Notes: generated by a model from the letters alone, not told the origin. DNA of 64,000 bases from Straminergon stramineum (GCA_963920665.1 OY987263.1:35638547-35702546), one strand, 5' to 3'. Positions 36,901 to 49,054 are shown, counted from the stretch's first letter. Translations and numbers: made by a program.

Positions 36901-37662
36901 TCAATCGAAATGGTCATTTTTTAACCCTGAATCCTTCGTCCCTATGGTTTATGGCTACGGGGTTTAGGGTTACGCAGACGAGCTGAAGCAATGGAAAAGA
37001 TCGTCACCTGAGACCACGTGACTGCTCCTGCGAGCAAGACTTGATCCGAATGCGTAAAGGGAGAACGCTGCTCGGGAGCTCGCTTGCTGCCACTCGAGTT
37101 CATTCGAGAGAAGAAAAATTCTGGAGCCCTCAGTCAGCAACAGACATGCGACCACCCAAAAATCCGTGTTGCTCAACATCGAGCTGAATCCACCAAGCAA
37201 AACCACTGTCGCCCAGACGAAGGTGAGCGCCCCTGCGCCGCGAGCCCCACTCTCCAGAATCGCCAGCCGGAATACAAACAGAGTGATGGCCTGCTCTGGC
37301 GCTCGAGCTACGTCCTCCAAAGTCTTCTCCTCGCTCTTGCGACTTTGTCTTTCTGAAGACCATACGGATGCATCCGAAATGCCGAGCGCTCTCGTCCGGT
37401 TGACTCTTCCCCTAGATTGGCTCCCGACCTCGCTCTCCGTGCACGTCCCGCTCTTGGAGTCCACGCAAGCATCGCCAACGAGTTGCTCCTCGTCTGACTG
37501 CTCAGTTTCGGAAATCGAAATCGAGAGCTCATCTTTTCTGCTCAAACTCCTCGAACCTGACAATCTGCGTCTGAGCCGCTTTAACGCTATCTCTGCAAAC
37601 GCCGCTTCCCTTATCGTAATAGTATGTAATTTCTTGGCTATCGTCGACGCTTGGTCCGCCAT
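33904..37662 (-). CDS. Membrane-anchored armadillo-repeat protein, six exons, complete
   Basis: Six exons on the minus strand: 37008-37662, 36134-36669, 35799-35988, 35449-35649, 34740-35272 and 33904-34584. All five introns (145-338 bp) have GT..AG ends and the joined frame is open for 931 codons. The start is the first ATG after an in-frame TAG (MADQAST...). Residues 1-130 are basic, then Ser/Glu-rich. Two hydrophobic segments lie near residues 135-185, including FWVVACLLLTEGSRIFLLS; two more lie near 300-325 and 345-370. The C-terminal half (from about 397) is helical, with armadillo-like repeats such as VIDRLVEMLAW and NYGLGILKNLAL. From memory, land plants have proteins of this layout annotated only as ARM-repeat superfamily members with unknown biochemical role; a membrane-tethered scaffold is inference. 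Gene structure is firm, function is not. Confidence 0.9.
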
Positions 37663-38089
37663 TTCGAGCAAACTCAGCGTATCCCGCTACCTCCAAAAAT
37701 CAAAATCTCTAAGTAAGTAGATTGCAATATCTGCCTCAGAGAGGAGACACCTGCAGCAGCGGCGACCTTGGTCGCCATTACCGGAATAATGGCCGGGTGA
37801 GTGCCTTCCCACCCCAGCTCTCTGTCCAGCAAACGAAGGACATTCGTCCCGCTTGCCTATCCAATGTTCTAACATTTTTTATTTTTTTATAAAACCAAAA
37901 AAACATGACCAATGAACCCCTAAACCCCTTCATATTTACCCTACAGGGCAGGGGTCGCCCGGGGATTCTCCCGGCGCCATTGCTAAGGTCGCCGCCGCTA
38001 AAGACTACCCCTTCAAAGCATAAAGGAACATAGACCTCAACAAATTCTAACAGCTGCGACACTCGTATAAATCTCAACCTAGCCAGGTG

Positions 38090-39400
38090 CTCGAATTAAA
38101 ATAGAAAATCGAAGTCCTCTTCTTCAAGTACTGTACTTTGTCTGTCCTCATTCCAAACGCTTGGTCACACATTCCCAGCATATCCGGCAATGCTGTGAGG
38201 CCTGAAGAGCTTGCGGACTTAGCCGACAAGCAATCATCGTCGGTAAGTAAGTTCCGAAGGACAGTCCAACTTATTAATTATTGACGTAATTAATTTGAAA
38301 GCCTTTGCATTACAGCAATGGTCATATATAGCAACTTCGAAAGTTCGAAGCATATTGCTTTTATATCTAGAATTTGAATTTCAGAGAACGCAATACGCCG
38401 TCTCCCTCGATCACTTACGCTTGACGCATCTCTCAACAGCAATAAAAAAACTCTTTAAAAATATGGTTCTCTCAGGAAATTCCCATATTAGACACGAATT
38501 TAAAATTCGTTGACTGTCATATTCTTGGCACTTGACCCGAGATAACCATCAAATCCGGTTCTGCGCCGCCATGCTTCGAAAGCTTGCAAGCTTTGCACTG
38601 TTGCACACAAGCATTTGCTGCTGGTAAGAATATTCCGATGGACAGAAGCAAACTAATTACAGACACCGGCATTCCTTACGGGACAAGTGTTGGAAGTAGC
38701 TGCGCAGACGAGAAGATTGAAGGTGGGTCCATAGATTTTTCGGTGGTAGCACACTAGCTAGCACGACGCGCATAACTTACATACTTCGTGAGTTCAAATC
38801 ATATTTCTAGCTCTCTAGGATTTGAAATTTCAAATCACAACACGCCATCTTCCTCACAGAGCTTGATCGACGCATCTCTCAGCATCAACAAAAGAATTGA
38901 AACTCTTGAAATTGCGGTTCTTTCAGCGGAAACTTCCAAATATTGCACGTTTTCTTTCATTTTTCGACTATCATATTCTTGACGTATGGTCAAACATTTC
39001 GATCCGGCAATGGCGCCCGTCATGCTTCGAATCAAAGCTTCAGTTGCGAACTTTGCACTGTTGCACACAAGAATTTGCTGTCGGTAAGGAATTTCCAAAC
39101 GATAGAAGCAATTATATAAAGAAACTGGCATTCTTTGCGGAACAAGTGTTGGAAGTAAGGTAGGAGACCCTATTTGCGCCACAATTCAAAAGTCACCCTA
39201 TTTGTGCCACTATGTTTCAGAAGTGTACATTTTAAACTTTCAAATGCCCTCCATTGATACATAATGATCATGAAGTGATGCAAATAGTCACATGGCACAA
39301 ATAATGTCTCTTACCTTAGTGCTGCAAATGAGAAGAATGAAGGTTAGTCACTCAATCTAGTGAGTTCTTTTTTTTGGTTGTAGCACACTATAGTAGGAAG
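38090..39400. repeat. Three diverged tandem units of about 400 bp upstream of the armadillo gene
   Basis: Units at roughly 38100-38330, 38373-38755 and 38815-39360 share, in order, a GAATTTCA-like start, CGCATCTCTCA, CATATTCTTG, ATGCTTCGAA, CTTTGCACTGTTGCACACAA followed by GCATTTGCTG-TGGTAAG, GACAGAAGCAA, and GGAACAAGTGTTGGAAGTA. The first unit is the most diverged. GGTAAG is conserved in all three and looks like a plus-strand splice donor. Base composition is nearer to the genes than to the AT-rich spacer. The segment lies upstream of the armadillo gene start, so it could be promoter-proximal repeats or a repeated non-coding exon. Confidence 0.6.
39158..39316. mobile_element. Mariner-like MITE, 159 bp, TA target duplication
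   Basis: The ends are inverted repeats of about 24 bp: AGGTAGGAGACCCTATTTGC at the left, and the reverse complement of the right end reads AGGTAAGAGACATTATTTGT. It is flanked by TA (39156-39157 and 39317-39318). The preceding tandem unit supplies the empty site: it reads GGAAG-TA-GCTGCG, where this unit reads GGAAG-TA-element-TA-GTGCTG. There is no coding capacity. Its terminal AGGTA matches the nested element at 20000-20301. Confidence 0.8.
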
Positions 39401-41154
39401 AATTGCACCCAAGAATTTGGGTAGGTCAAAAAAAATCATCCACTATTGCTCATCCATCCATCACTTGTTTCCTTTCATTCAAACTATTATCTATTTTAGT
39501 AAAGTTCATCCAAATTTTGGTGAACCTTTCATTTTCTGAGATTTTTTTGGTAATTTTCATTACACTTTTCTTCCATCATATTCTTCAAGAAAACCATATT
39601 ATTCACAGTAATACTCTAAAAAAATCAAAATCTTGTAGAAAAGGAACACATTGCAATGAGGCTACATTGTATAGTTATTTTTCATGCAAAATTTAGGAAT
39701 GAATTTGAAAAAATTTGATAGATGAACATATTGCATTCAACCTCAACTATAGATTGAACTTGCAATTGCAATAGTAAAATTGTATATCACACTTAAAAAT
39801 TAAAACATAAACTAAATTTGATAAACTAGAAAATTGGATGCACCTTTGAACTAAACTATAAATTGAAGAATCCACACACAATAGAGTTAATCATAATGTG
39901 TCTGAATTGGGATTCAATGTTGAATTTGGTGTTATATTTCTTTTGTACTATTTCTAGTTAAGCCTTTCTCTAACAACCTTTATACAAATTGGAGAAAACT
40001 TTATGATTAACTCTAATATAAGGGAAATACTAACTATGAGATATGAGTCACTATTCACTTTCCATAAAAAGATACCATGAATGACACTTACAATAATATT
40101 CATACATCTTAGTTAGCAAATTGAGTCCCAAATAGACTCTTCACTCATGTTGGCCTCCATTAGGACCAGAGTCTTTCAGTCTACTTGTGATATTGATAAG
40201 TGATAGGCACGTGAAGAGGTTTCTGGATTTGAACTCTTTCGATTAACATAACATTATTCTTCTCGTCTTATTTCATTTACGCTGAATGATCTAATTGCTG
40301 TACAAAATAATGAATTACTTCCTCAACAAGCCCGCAAGAGTACTGAAATATGCAAATTGAGTTCAATGCATCGGGAAGCTGTTGCTATCATTCAATAATT
40401 AATATCTTTATTCAATTCAATTTCCTAACTTCTACTCAACTATGGTACGTAACTACACCTATTATTGACACTTCAAGGTTCGCAGACCTAATTGTGGCAC
40501 ATCTACGAGACTTATTCGTTTCGATTCTATGATTTTATTGCTATCACATTTTGTGTCACAATTAGGTATCCCTACCTCAGTAATCGAAGCCCTGGTTCGG
40601 GGAAACTAGGTTGAAGAGTACACGTACTACCAATTGGTGGGTTCAGTGAACGACGGTCCATATGAGATTGAAGCACTCAGACATCACCTCAGTCAGAATG
40701 AATATGCGAAACTGCCAACATCTCATTCAAATCAGCTCTTGTTCGAGGAATGAAAAACATGCGGCACTTACTGTATAACCCTCTCCAGGACCTGTTTCTG
40801 TCATTTCGACAAGACGTATGTAAGGGGATGGAACTGAGGAGGGTCTTGAGAATCATAACCCTGCCTTTCCCATGCTCTCCAAGGGTCGTCAATCTCCAAG
40901 ATCTAACAGTACTGATTTACTCTAAAAAGGAGAGGGTTATGTACTAGATAACCGGAGGTAGAGGAAAGTACAGAACAGAACAGGGGCAGCTTGATCCGCT
41001 TACCGTGAGGGACGAAATATATAGTGGTAGCTAGTACCCCGATTGCAAATGGTTGGGAGGGTAATGAAGAAAGAATTTAATGCCAACAATCTTCGTTGTT
41101 GATCGATGGCCGGGAAATAGGAGAATCTGATGAACTCGGATGAATCTTGATCGA
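39401..41154. other. Spacer between the two genes
   Basis: 39400-40200 is AT-rich. 40550-41150 is closer in composition to the genes and immediately follows the glycosyltransferase stop codon on the minus strand, so it may include its 3' UTR. Frames there on both strands show no recognisable product. Confidence 0.45.
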
Positions 41155-43915
41155 TCAAAACTTGGTGCACTCCCGAGGCTCCCCAGTGACGGGATCCACG
41201 GTGACAACAGCGGTTTTCGCACAAAGAAGCACGTCTTGGCCCAGCTTCGCCCCTGCGGATTTCAAGCCTCTCAGGGAGGTCGCCTGGTTGAAGAGGTTCA
41301 GAACGGGCAGCTTGGATGCTGGAGGCAGTTTCTGCTTCGGCAGCAGAGACCGGAAGTCTTCCTGCCATCGCAATTCAGACATTGACCAGACAAGTATCAG
41401 TAGCAGGCGATATATTTTGGGATCAGTAGTGCTTCCGAAATCATCAAAAGAGTTGAACATTCACAGCCCCGCTCATGCTGAAGGTGGCAAGATACGAAGA
41501 GCATGGTCATAGTTCATAATCTGGTCCTTCAGTATTAAAAATTTTCTTGAGACGCTTGATTGAACACCATTAACCCTTAAACGACAGGCCAAGACCCTCT
41601 AGGTTCGGTTTCGAGAGAGAATCGTTGACAAATCTAAGTGCTTTTTGCATTTCTTTGAGAATGTTTCGGCCTACTAGACCAGACCCACTTCTACAGTGAT
41701 CATGGCTTTCCAAGCACCACGTTTAGGTTGCAAAGTCAAAGCACTATTTACTATTCATTTCTACATGCCCTAATCGAGAAAATTCTGGGCAAGCAACACA
41801 TCCCATGCTCCACTTCAAGGAGATTTTTGATTCTCCCTTGGGTTGCCCGCCAAGCAAGGGAATGTTGTTTAAGGGTTAGACAAGGTTTTGCCATTGAAAT
41901 TATGTCCATGTTTATAAAAAGCAAAAACTTGATCTGGAAATAGCATTCCTTGGCACTGATGTTGCACCTCCAAAATGTTCTTTCTCATAAGGAGTCTCTA
42001 TTGACTTTCATGTTATCTAGTCGTTTTATTTTCATGACAAGTGATAAGTGATGAGTTAATGAGTGAGAAGAGGCAATCCTTACATAGAGAAGTGGAACTT
42101 CGAAGTCTTCTCTCTTGTGCTTCACAAAGTTGTCTGTGGCATTGATATGAGCACCAAGTTCCATGTGGTTGGTCGAGAAGCTCGTCTGGTTTGGAAAATT
42201 GGGGTACAATGTAACATACCCTCGCAAATACATCATGTCGACCAAAAACTTCTTCCACAAAGCCTACATATCAAACCACAACAACATGTTTGAATAACAA
42301 GCTAGGAATAACCCACTACATTTATTTCTATGGTACATTTGGGGTAAGAAGTGTCCAATATACCTCAAAAAGATAGCTTGAAACCTTCTTATTCTCAACA
42401 AATACTCAACTATATTATACTTGTTTGCATAAAATGTAATATTTGGCAATAGTTAGATTAAATTGAGTGGTTTATGAGCATGACAAGGGCACATATCTTT
42501 ACTTCAATTGCTTTGCAATTGAGGAGTATATAGGCATCAAGATTAGATGCTAGAGTGGGTTTTCAAATTTTGGTTCTAGTAAGTGTCTAAAAAAAAGCCA
42601 AGTGTTAAAACTTGATCCCCCCCTCAAGATTCAATTCTAGAGTTGCACAAGAAAAAAGGCAGAAGGAAAATGGGGTGATTAGAAGTGATAGAAAGAAATG
42701 CCTTGATCCAAGACAATGCTCACAATCTTGTCCATTTAGGTGTTTTTCTATGATTCTTTTGAGACCTCTTTATTAAAAATGTATGGACTTTCCTTGAAAG
42801 TAGCTAGAATTCAAAAAACCATACACCCAATAATCCTGCAATCCAAAACCAAACCAAATCCTAGCCCCTAAACTCATTCACCCTATAAGAGCAATATTGT
42901 CTTCTTCACCAATAGGCTTTGCAACCATTGCAAAAGCTATTGTAATCTAAACCTTTTGTAACATAACTATAAATAGATTTTTGACCGCCATTGCAAAACC
43001 CTTGAAAAAACTATTGTAATCTCAACCTTCTATAACTCAAGAGCATGGCCACCTTACATGCTAGAAGTCTGATACTCTTCAAATGTGGTACAAAATGAAA
43101 AGTGCTACAAGCCCCCTTACAATATTCTCTTGACACTCAATCCTAGTGTGTCCAAAAATGACCCTTGAAATTGTTGTTCATCCCATGGTTCAATTGCTTT
43201 ATCCTTTACTCTGCTTGAAGAGTGGTCCCTGAACTGTTAATTTGGACAAGGAAATCAAAGCACTTCAAAATTAGAAAGAAAATTTGAGCGTGCCAAGTTT
43301 GGCAAGTAAGGGTGTGGATGCTGTAATCTGTTAATAGATTTTTTAACGGTCACTCCAAACCCTTGCAAAAACTACTGCACTCTCAACCTTCTTGAATCAT
43401 TTAGAGACACACCGACAAGAGTAATATACCTGCCACCCGTTGGTTCGAGAATGCGGGATCTGGACAGGATTCTCCTTCGCATTTGCCGTGTACCTCTCCC
43501 CCATGTACTGATAGAACTCGCGCCACCGCTGCGGGAAGAACAAGGCGCCCCAGCTGCACGGGAGCTGATGCAAGTACGGCGTGTTGGACTCAAAGTACGC
43601 CGTGCCGTTCCATGGCGGCCGCTCCTTCACGACCTCCACCACGCGCGGCGTGTAAAGCGCGATCGCATTCAGCTCCGGCAGGTGCACCGTGGGGTCGTAG
43701 TGGTACGCCAGGAGAGCATACTTGAGCCACATGTAGTAGAACGGGGAGACTTCGATGTCGTCCTCGAGGAGAAGTCCGAAGTCGTCGTCGCTCGAGGGGT
43801 ACCAGCTCTCGCTCACGGCGCGGATCAGACCGCCGGAGATGATGCGACGCTTCACGAGCTTCGGACCGTGAGGCCAGCGGAAGGCGTGGATCATGCGGAG
43901 AGTCGCAGAGTCCAC
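41155..43915 (-). CDS. Glycosyltransferase family 2-like protein, C-terminal three exons (5' part missing)
   Basis: Three exons, all splitting between codons: 43430-43915 (162 codons), 42084-42263 (60 codons) and 41155-41361 (68 codons plus TGA). Introns of about 1.17 kb and 0.72 kb have GT..AG ends. The protein carries LLLEDDIEVSPFYY, an acidic EDD motif of the metal/nucleotide-sugar site type, followed by LYTPRVVEVVKERPPWN, PCSWGALFFPQRWREFY, then DMMYLRGYVTLYPNFPNQTS and LPVLNLFNQATSLRGLKSAG. I recognise this order as a plant glycosyltransferase-2-like family of unknown acceptor, probably Golgi-located by family habit. The first visible exon opens at an acceptor (TTTCAG, 43916-43921), so upstream exons must exist. 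Their expected position is where duplication copy 2 begins (44464), so the gene is either split by a huge intron or 5'-truncated. Confidence 0.88.
42264..43429 (-). other. Intron of the glycosyltransferase gene
   Basis: Lies between donor CAG|GTATATT and acceptor TATGTAG|GCTTT. It is AT-rich with no recognisable element. A repeated phrase about 'ttgcaaaaacta-ttgtaatctcaaccttct' occurs near 42960, 43010 and 43360, suggesting small internal duplications. Confidence 0.7.
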
Positions 43916-43921
43916 CTGAAA

Positions 43922-44420
43922 TCACACGATGAATTATCCAAGAATTTTGAACGAATTTCGAAGAATATTGGTTGATTTTTAGCTGCGACTGGGAAGGTTT
44001 GGACAAATGTGACGTTTTCGGTTGTGGGTTGTCGGAAATTTGTTGATTGAAGCCATAAGAATTTTCCATGAATTTCTATGAATTCAGGCGATTTCAGTTC
44101 AGACTGGGAAGATTGATACAACTGTGAAGATTTAGGTTGTGGATCATCGGGTATTTTTTGGTTTCAGTTGAATTCGTTGCTTACCTTGATTTGGGCACGG
44201 AACCAATGCATATCTATACCTAAACCACCCGAATTTTCTATGAATTTCCATGATTTTTGTGCGATTCTCTGTTGCGAGTTGGTGTGGTTTGTAAAATTCT
44301 GAAGTTTATGATTGTGGTTATCGGAAATCTGTTGATTTGAGTTGAAATTGGTTGCGTACTTTGGTTTGGTCAGGTAACTAATGCATATCTGTACTTAAAC
44401 CACCCAAAAAATTTAAAACT
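43922..44420. repeat. Imperfect tandem repeats in the 5' intron of the glycosyltransferase gene
   Basis: Three to four degenerate units of roughly 150-200 bp recur. They share blocks such as GAATTTTC-ATGAATTTC-ATGAA, GACTGGGAAG..TTTGGACAA, GGTTGTGGnTnATCGG and AATGCATATCTnTACnTAAACC. The last two units each carry the possible mini-exon sequence, one intact and one decayed. The units are not found elsewhere in the window. Confidence 0.65.
44185..44219 (-). CDS. Possible 35-nt upstream exon of the glycosyltransferase gene
   Basis: On the minus strand, TTTAG precedes and GTAAGC follows a 35-nt stretch that ends in frame with the 43915 exon and reads DMHWFRAQIK. Joined, it gives FRAQIK-VDSATLRMIHAFRWPHGPK. 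A decayed copy of the same segment lies near 44380-44400 inside the intron repeats, where it has an in-frame stop. The splice signals are good but the exon is tiny and I cannot match its residues to the family with certainty. Confidence 0.35.
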
Positions 44421-44561
44421 TTTTCTGAATTTTTCTGAAAATTGCCAAAAAAAGAAGGCATAACACTAACTGGGTAAATCGCTCATGTGTATACTAGTTG
44501 ATCTAATTGCATAGATATGATATATTGATCATATGTTGCAACTATTGTTTGAGGGTCATCA

Positions 44562-45520
44562 TTATCCCCTAAAGGACTGAGTGTTTTTTTTCAGAGAGAC
44601 ATTGTCAAAATCTGCGGTTTTTTGATATGTTATTCAAAAATGAAAATTCAAACTTTTTTTTGAATCTTCAACCATACAAAACTGAAGTAAAGTATTTTAC
44701 CACAGTGTGTAAAAAACTTCAGACCATTTGACCTCTCAGATTGAAAGATTTTAACATTTGAAGTGAGGAATTTTTTTTTCATTCCTGCAAAATAAGGTCA
44801 GCAGACTTCAGGCCCTTTTGGAGTATATTTTTTCTCTACACAAAAGTGAGGATTTTGGCGATTTGTAAGTATATGATGTTAGGTTCACTCATGAAAATTT
44901 TTAGAACTGAGTATGGAGTCTAGCTTTTCTAAATCAGCCTACAATGCAAGGACATTAAGTGAATTGGCAATACACTAGTGATTTTTTGATGATTTCTTGT
45001 GCAATGACAAAAAAATTATTTGAAATCTAAATGGTAAAAAGTAAGAGACAAAAATTTAGAGTACGTAGAAAAAATTTGAAGAATTTTGACTTCACAAATT
45101 GTAAGATAATAGGACTTGAAGTTAGAAGAAAAGTTTTTTTCTTGAAACTAACCCAACACAACTAACAAAGTTTGACTCCTCTTAGAATGGGATTTGAGGA
45201 CAAAAATTTGTTTCGTTTTGGACAATTGTACTCCATATTTTATTAGTTAGGCACATGTCAAATTTCAAAAGTTGATGAGCTTTTCTGCAAAAGATTCTCC
45301 AAAGACTCTTAAATTGCCCGAGCTATCCATAAAGCTCACAACAACATGACTTTTGATTTGGGCACTTGATTAACAAAAAAAACTATTTTTTCAACAAGGA
45401 GGTGCATGTTTAAACATTGCATCCAAATTTTCTAAACATTTGACCCAAAATGACTTTATAGGAACCTACCCGAGATTTCTTGTGTATGTTGAACATACAC
45501 TTGATCCTTTAAAAGTTTAA
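44562..45520 (+). mobile_element. TTAA element, family D, 959 bp
   Basis: The left end reads TTATCCCCTAAAGGACTGAG; the reverse complement of the intact right end in copy 1 is TTAACCCCTAAAGGACCGAG, so the inverted repeat is about 24 bp. Its own right end has drifted to CTTTAAAAGTTTAA. It is non-coding. Confidence 0.83.
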
Positions 45521-47145
45521 TTATTCTTCTAAGTTGCATTTTATAATACATCTTTGTAATTTGGGAAATCTACACTACCCCTTGTCCTTAAAGTGTATGA
45601 GTCTACACAAACCATCATTTTATACCATCATGGTATGTACAAGTTTTGAAGCCCCTATAATTGTAGTCATGCCCATCTTCAAGAGGTGGGCTTAACTACA
45701 AGTCTAGGGACTCTTGGGTTGAAGGCTCATAGCTAATAATTTAAAAAATAACTTGCATTATGAGCTACCCTAGTTTTGAAATTTTACTAAAATAGTACAT
45801 TGGACACTTTTGTACCCTTCTCTTACCATTTACACCACTTTCAAAGGCCATGACCACCAATGGGTGGCCTCTCAAAGACAAGCTATGGACCTTCATATGT
45901 ATTCTTTAAAGCCCCTCAATCTAAGTGTAAGGGCCTACCAATATTCCTTTTCATTGAAAGGAATACGATACAATAGTCTTCCTTTAGGTTGTATAGCTAA
46001 AAAAAATTGAATAAAGGGAATAATAATAATTCTAACTCCAAACCCCAAATGCAATCTTACACAACATTCTTGAACCACAAGGTGAGGGTCCTTGTACTTT
46101 CCATGAGTCAAAATTGTTTTTTTGGTAGAACATCCTAAATGCAAGCTTTCCTATATAAATAATGTAGGTCAATGTAACACAAAGGGATTAAAATTGACAC
46201 CATATGGGTATCATTTGGATTTTAAAGGGTCCTATGACAACAACACTCCAAAAAATGGTCTACAAGAAACTCAAAAAACTAGGAAGAGTGTCTTTTTGAC
46301 CCCCTCCGAGATGGGTGTCCCTAATACATATCATCCCTCTTTCTGAAACCATGCCTTGTATTGAATTTTTGGTCCTTAAGGGTCCAAGGCAAATACCATG
46401 TGTTTTTTGAGGCATTTGAGCAAGCCCTTTAGGAATAGGGTTCATGTATAAGACGAGCTAAAGAAGAGCTCAATCTAGGTTAGAATCGTCAAGAGGGGAG
46501 TGAGGGGAGCTTTCCATTCATCTAGTTATGGCTTTGCCCCCTAAAATCTTATGTTGGTTATAAATTTGCAACATGCAACCATTAAATCCACACTAAATAC
46601 ATTTATTCTTTGGCTCTTGAGAATTGGTTTCCAACTTGTGGACACAAGCCGAGATAACCAAAATGTTTGATTCTTTGCAACTAAGCTATTAAGTCCCACC
46701 TCTTTTGTTGACAATCTAAGATTTTTTTTATACAAATACTTGATTATGGCTTCAAATTTTATTTTCCCTTTTAAAACTTTTCATTTTTGCATGGAGTGAT
46801 CAGTTTTTTTGAATGAACATGGTTTAAAATGAGAGCTTTGAAGTTTCGAAAATACCATTTGTATTTCATTTACAAACTTGAAAATTCATTAAGCTTAAAC
46901 ATTCTATTTTTCCAATCAATAGTACAAATCCACCATAAGATGAGATGGTTTTGTGATAAATTTTGTGAAAGCTAACACAAATTCTCTTGAAACCAATGCA
47001 TAATTAACAAAATAACTATTTCTTCCTATTGTGGATTTGTACTAGTGAGTGTAGGTTATGTTAAAAGATCTCTTCACATGACCAAATTGATGCATGTAGT
47101 ACAACGCAACTTCTTGTGAGAGAAGCTTTTCAATTCAAAACAACA

Positions 47146-48081
47146 TTAATCCGTAAAGGACCAAATTGCGTTTTTTGGCAACATAGCAATTTTGGGTAGC
47201 TCACTATGAATGGAGTTTTTCTTTTTTTTCTTTGAAATTTTCTCACAACTTGTGCCCTAGGAGTAGCTTTTAGGCCCAACAATTTTCATAACTTTTGACT
47301 ACATGGTTAAAAAGTTATGGCATGATATGTAATTTACATTGATCTTTGGGTAGATCGAAAATTTCTTAAAAAAACACATTTTTTTAAGAAATAAAAATCT
47401 GAAATTGGTTTTCTAGATTTGTGTATAAATATAAAACTTTGAATCATTCCATTTTGATTAATGAGACAAAAGTTATGAAGAGTTTTAGTTTGTGGGCAAT
47501 TTTGGATTCTCTATTCTAAAACATATTTTGAATTCTTTTATTTAACTCAATTTTCAACATTTTTGGAATAAAATAAAATCATAGGATGTAGATTGTTGAT
47601 TACAACATTACAACCATTGGGAGTGGCATTTTTCAATTCCATAACAAAATCCTTAACAATTTAGTATTTTGAATCATTCTCTACTTCTTTGTACTTACTA
47701 TTTTTTTCCTATATGTTATACAATTCCAAATGATCTGAATTCTGTCAGGCATGTAGCCAATATGCCTTGAAGAATGAATCCAAAGAGTAACTACCATTTT
47801 GGAATTTTTTTTCATTCAAATGTGTCTTTGTGAAGTACAGCTACCCGTTTTTTCAGAGGGCCAAAACAAGGATTTTTATCCATTCAAATGCTCATATCTT
47901 ACAATCTACATGGTGGAAATTTTTGAAATTTTTTCCACATCTTCTCAGATTAGCATACTACAAGATCTTACGGTTACATGTGTCAAAATATGTTTTTTTT
48001 CCTAAAATTCGGTACTTGTACTAAAAATGACAGTTTTGGAGCATTTTGGGAGAAACATAGTTTGAAACATTTAGGGGTTAA
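47146..48081 (+). mobile_element. TTAA element, family A, with its empty site visible at 16734
   Basis: Starts TTAATCCGTAAAGGACCAAA and ends CATTTAGGGGTTAA. Copy 1 of the duplication lacks it: there AACAACATTAATTCATTTAC runs unbroken (TTAA at 16734-16737). Here AACAACATTAA precedes and TTAAGTCATTTAC follows the element. This demonstrates insertion into TTAA with duplication of exactly those four bases, after the segmental duplication. Confidence 0.92.
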
Positions 48082-49029
48082 GTCATTTACAATATCTTTA
48101 GAGTTTTGAGACGTGGGAGCGCAACTATGAGTGCAATGACACATTTGCAATACAATTCATAGACTTTCAAGGTGCATGGGTAAAGTAATTAGCTACAAAA
48201 AAAGTTATTACATTTAGAGTGTTTGTTGTATTGACTTTTTGATACATACATGTTGAGAGCAAATCATCATATCAATGTAGTCACCAATTCTATATTTGCT
48301 ATCTATAATACTTTGTAATTTGGGGGGGTTTGTAGTAGAAAATTTTATATGAAATCAAGTATTTGTATATCACAATAAAGACTATAAATGTTATGTTTTG
48401 TTTTGGAGGTAGGCATTTTCGGACTTGTGACACAAATTATTTTAATTGGTGGAATTTGGGACACCTCAAATTGATAGAGATTGGCATTTTGACATCCAAA
48501 AATTTGAGGAAAGTATCAAATTCATACCCTGGTAATACAAATATATTCTTGTTCCAATGCTACTATAGAAATATTGGGATCCCTTCTTTCCTATTATCCC
48601 TAAAAGGACACAAAGACCGAAAAAGTGTCTGATGGATGATAAAAGAATCTTTCTATCTAGTCCTTCAAATTCTTTCAAGTTTAGAGCCCAAAAACTACTT
48701 CAAAATACTAGTCTCCAAAGAAAGGCTAAATCCTTCATCTATATTTACTTCTTAACAAATCTAATGACATGATCCTTTAGTTAACTTGTTAAAGTACACC
48801 ATCCTAAAATTTTAGAATAAGAAACCTTACCAATTGCAAGATCATGATTGATGCCGCTTAGATTTCAAAAATAAGTATTTTCAACTCTTTCCGAATGGTT
48901 AGATTTCATCTTTCAAATTTTTTACCTAAAAATGTATAAATTGTACAACTTGCAACTCTCCGTAATATGTTGAAGAAATAAATTGAGAACCCATGTAAAT
49001 TTATTTTTTTCATATTTGTGCTTGAAAAA

Positions 49030-49054
49030 ATAAGAGGTAGAAAGAAGTAGAAAA

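Noticed and set aside
37166..37720. 184-codon plus-strand frame across the first armadillo exon
   Set aside because: It is antisense to a spliced gene with consistent splice sites and protein similarity. GC-rich exons often leave an open antisense frame.
37778..38077. 99-codon minus-strand frame upstream of the armadillo gene
   Set aside because: It lies before the gene's start beyond an in-frame stop, has no recognisable residues, and its GC-rich composition explains the open frame.
43451..43975. 174-codon plus-strand frame across the glycosyltransferase exon
   Set aside because: It is the antisense shadow of a clear glycosyltransferase exon and its residues are arginine/leucine-rich with no recognisable motif.
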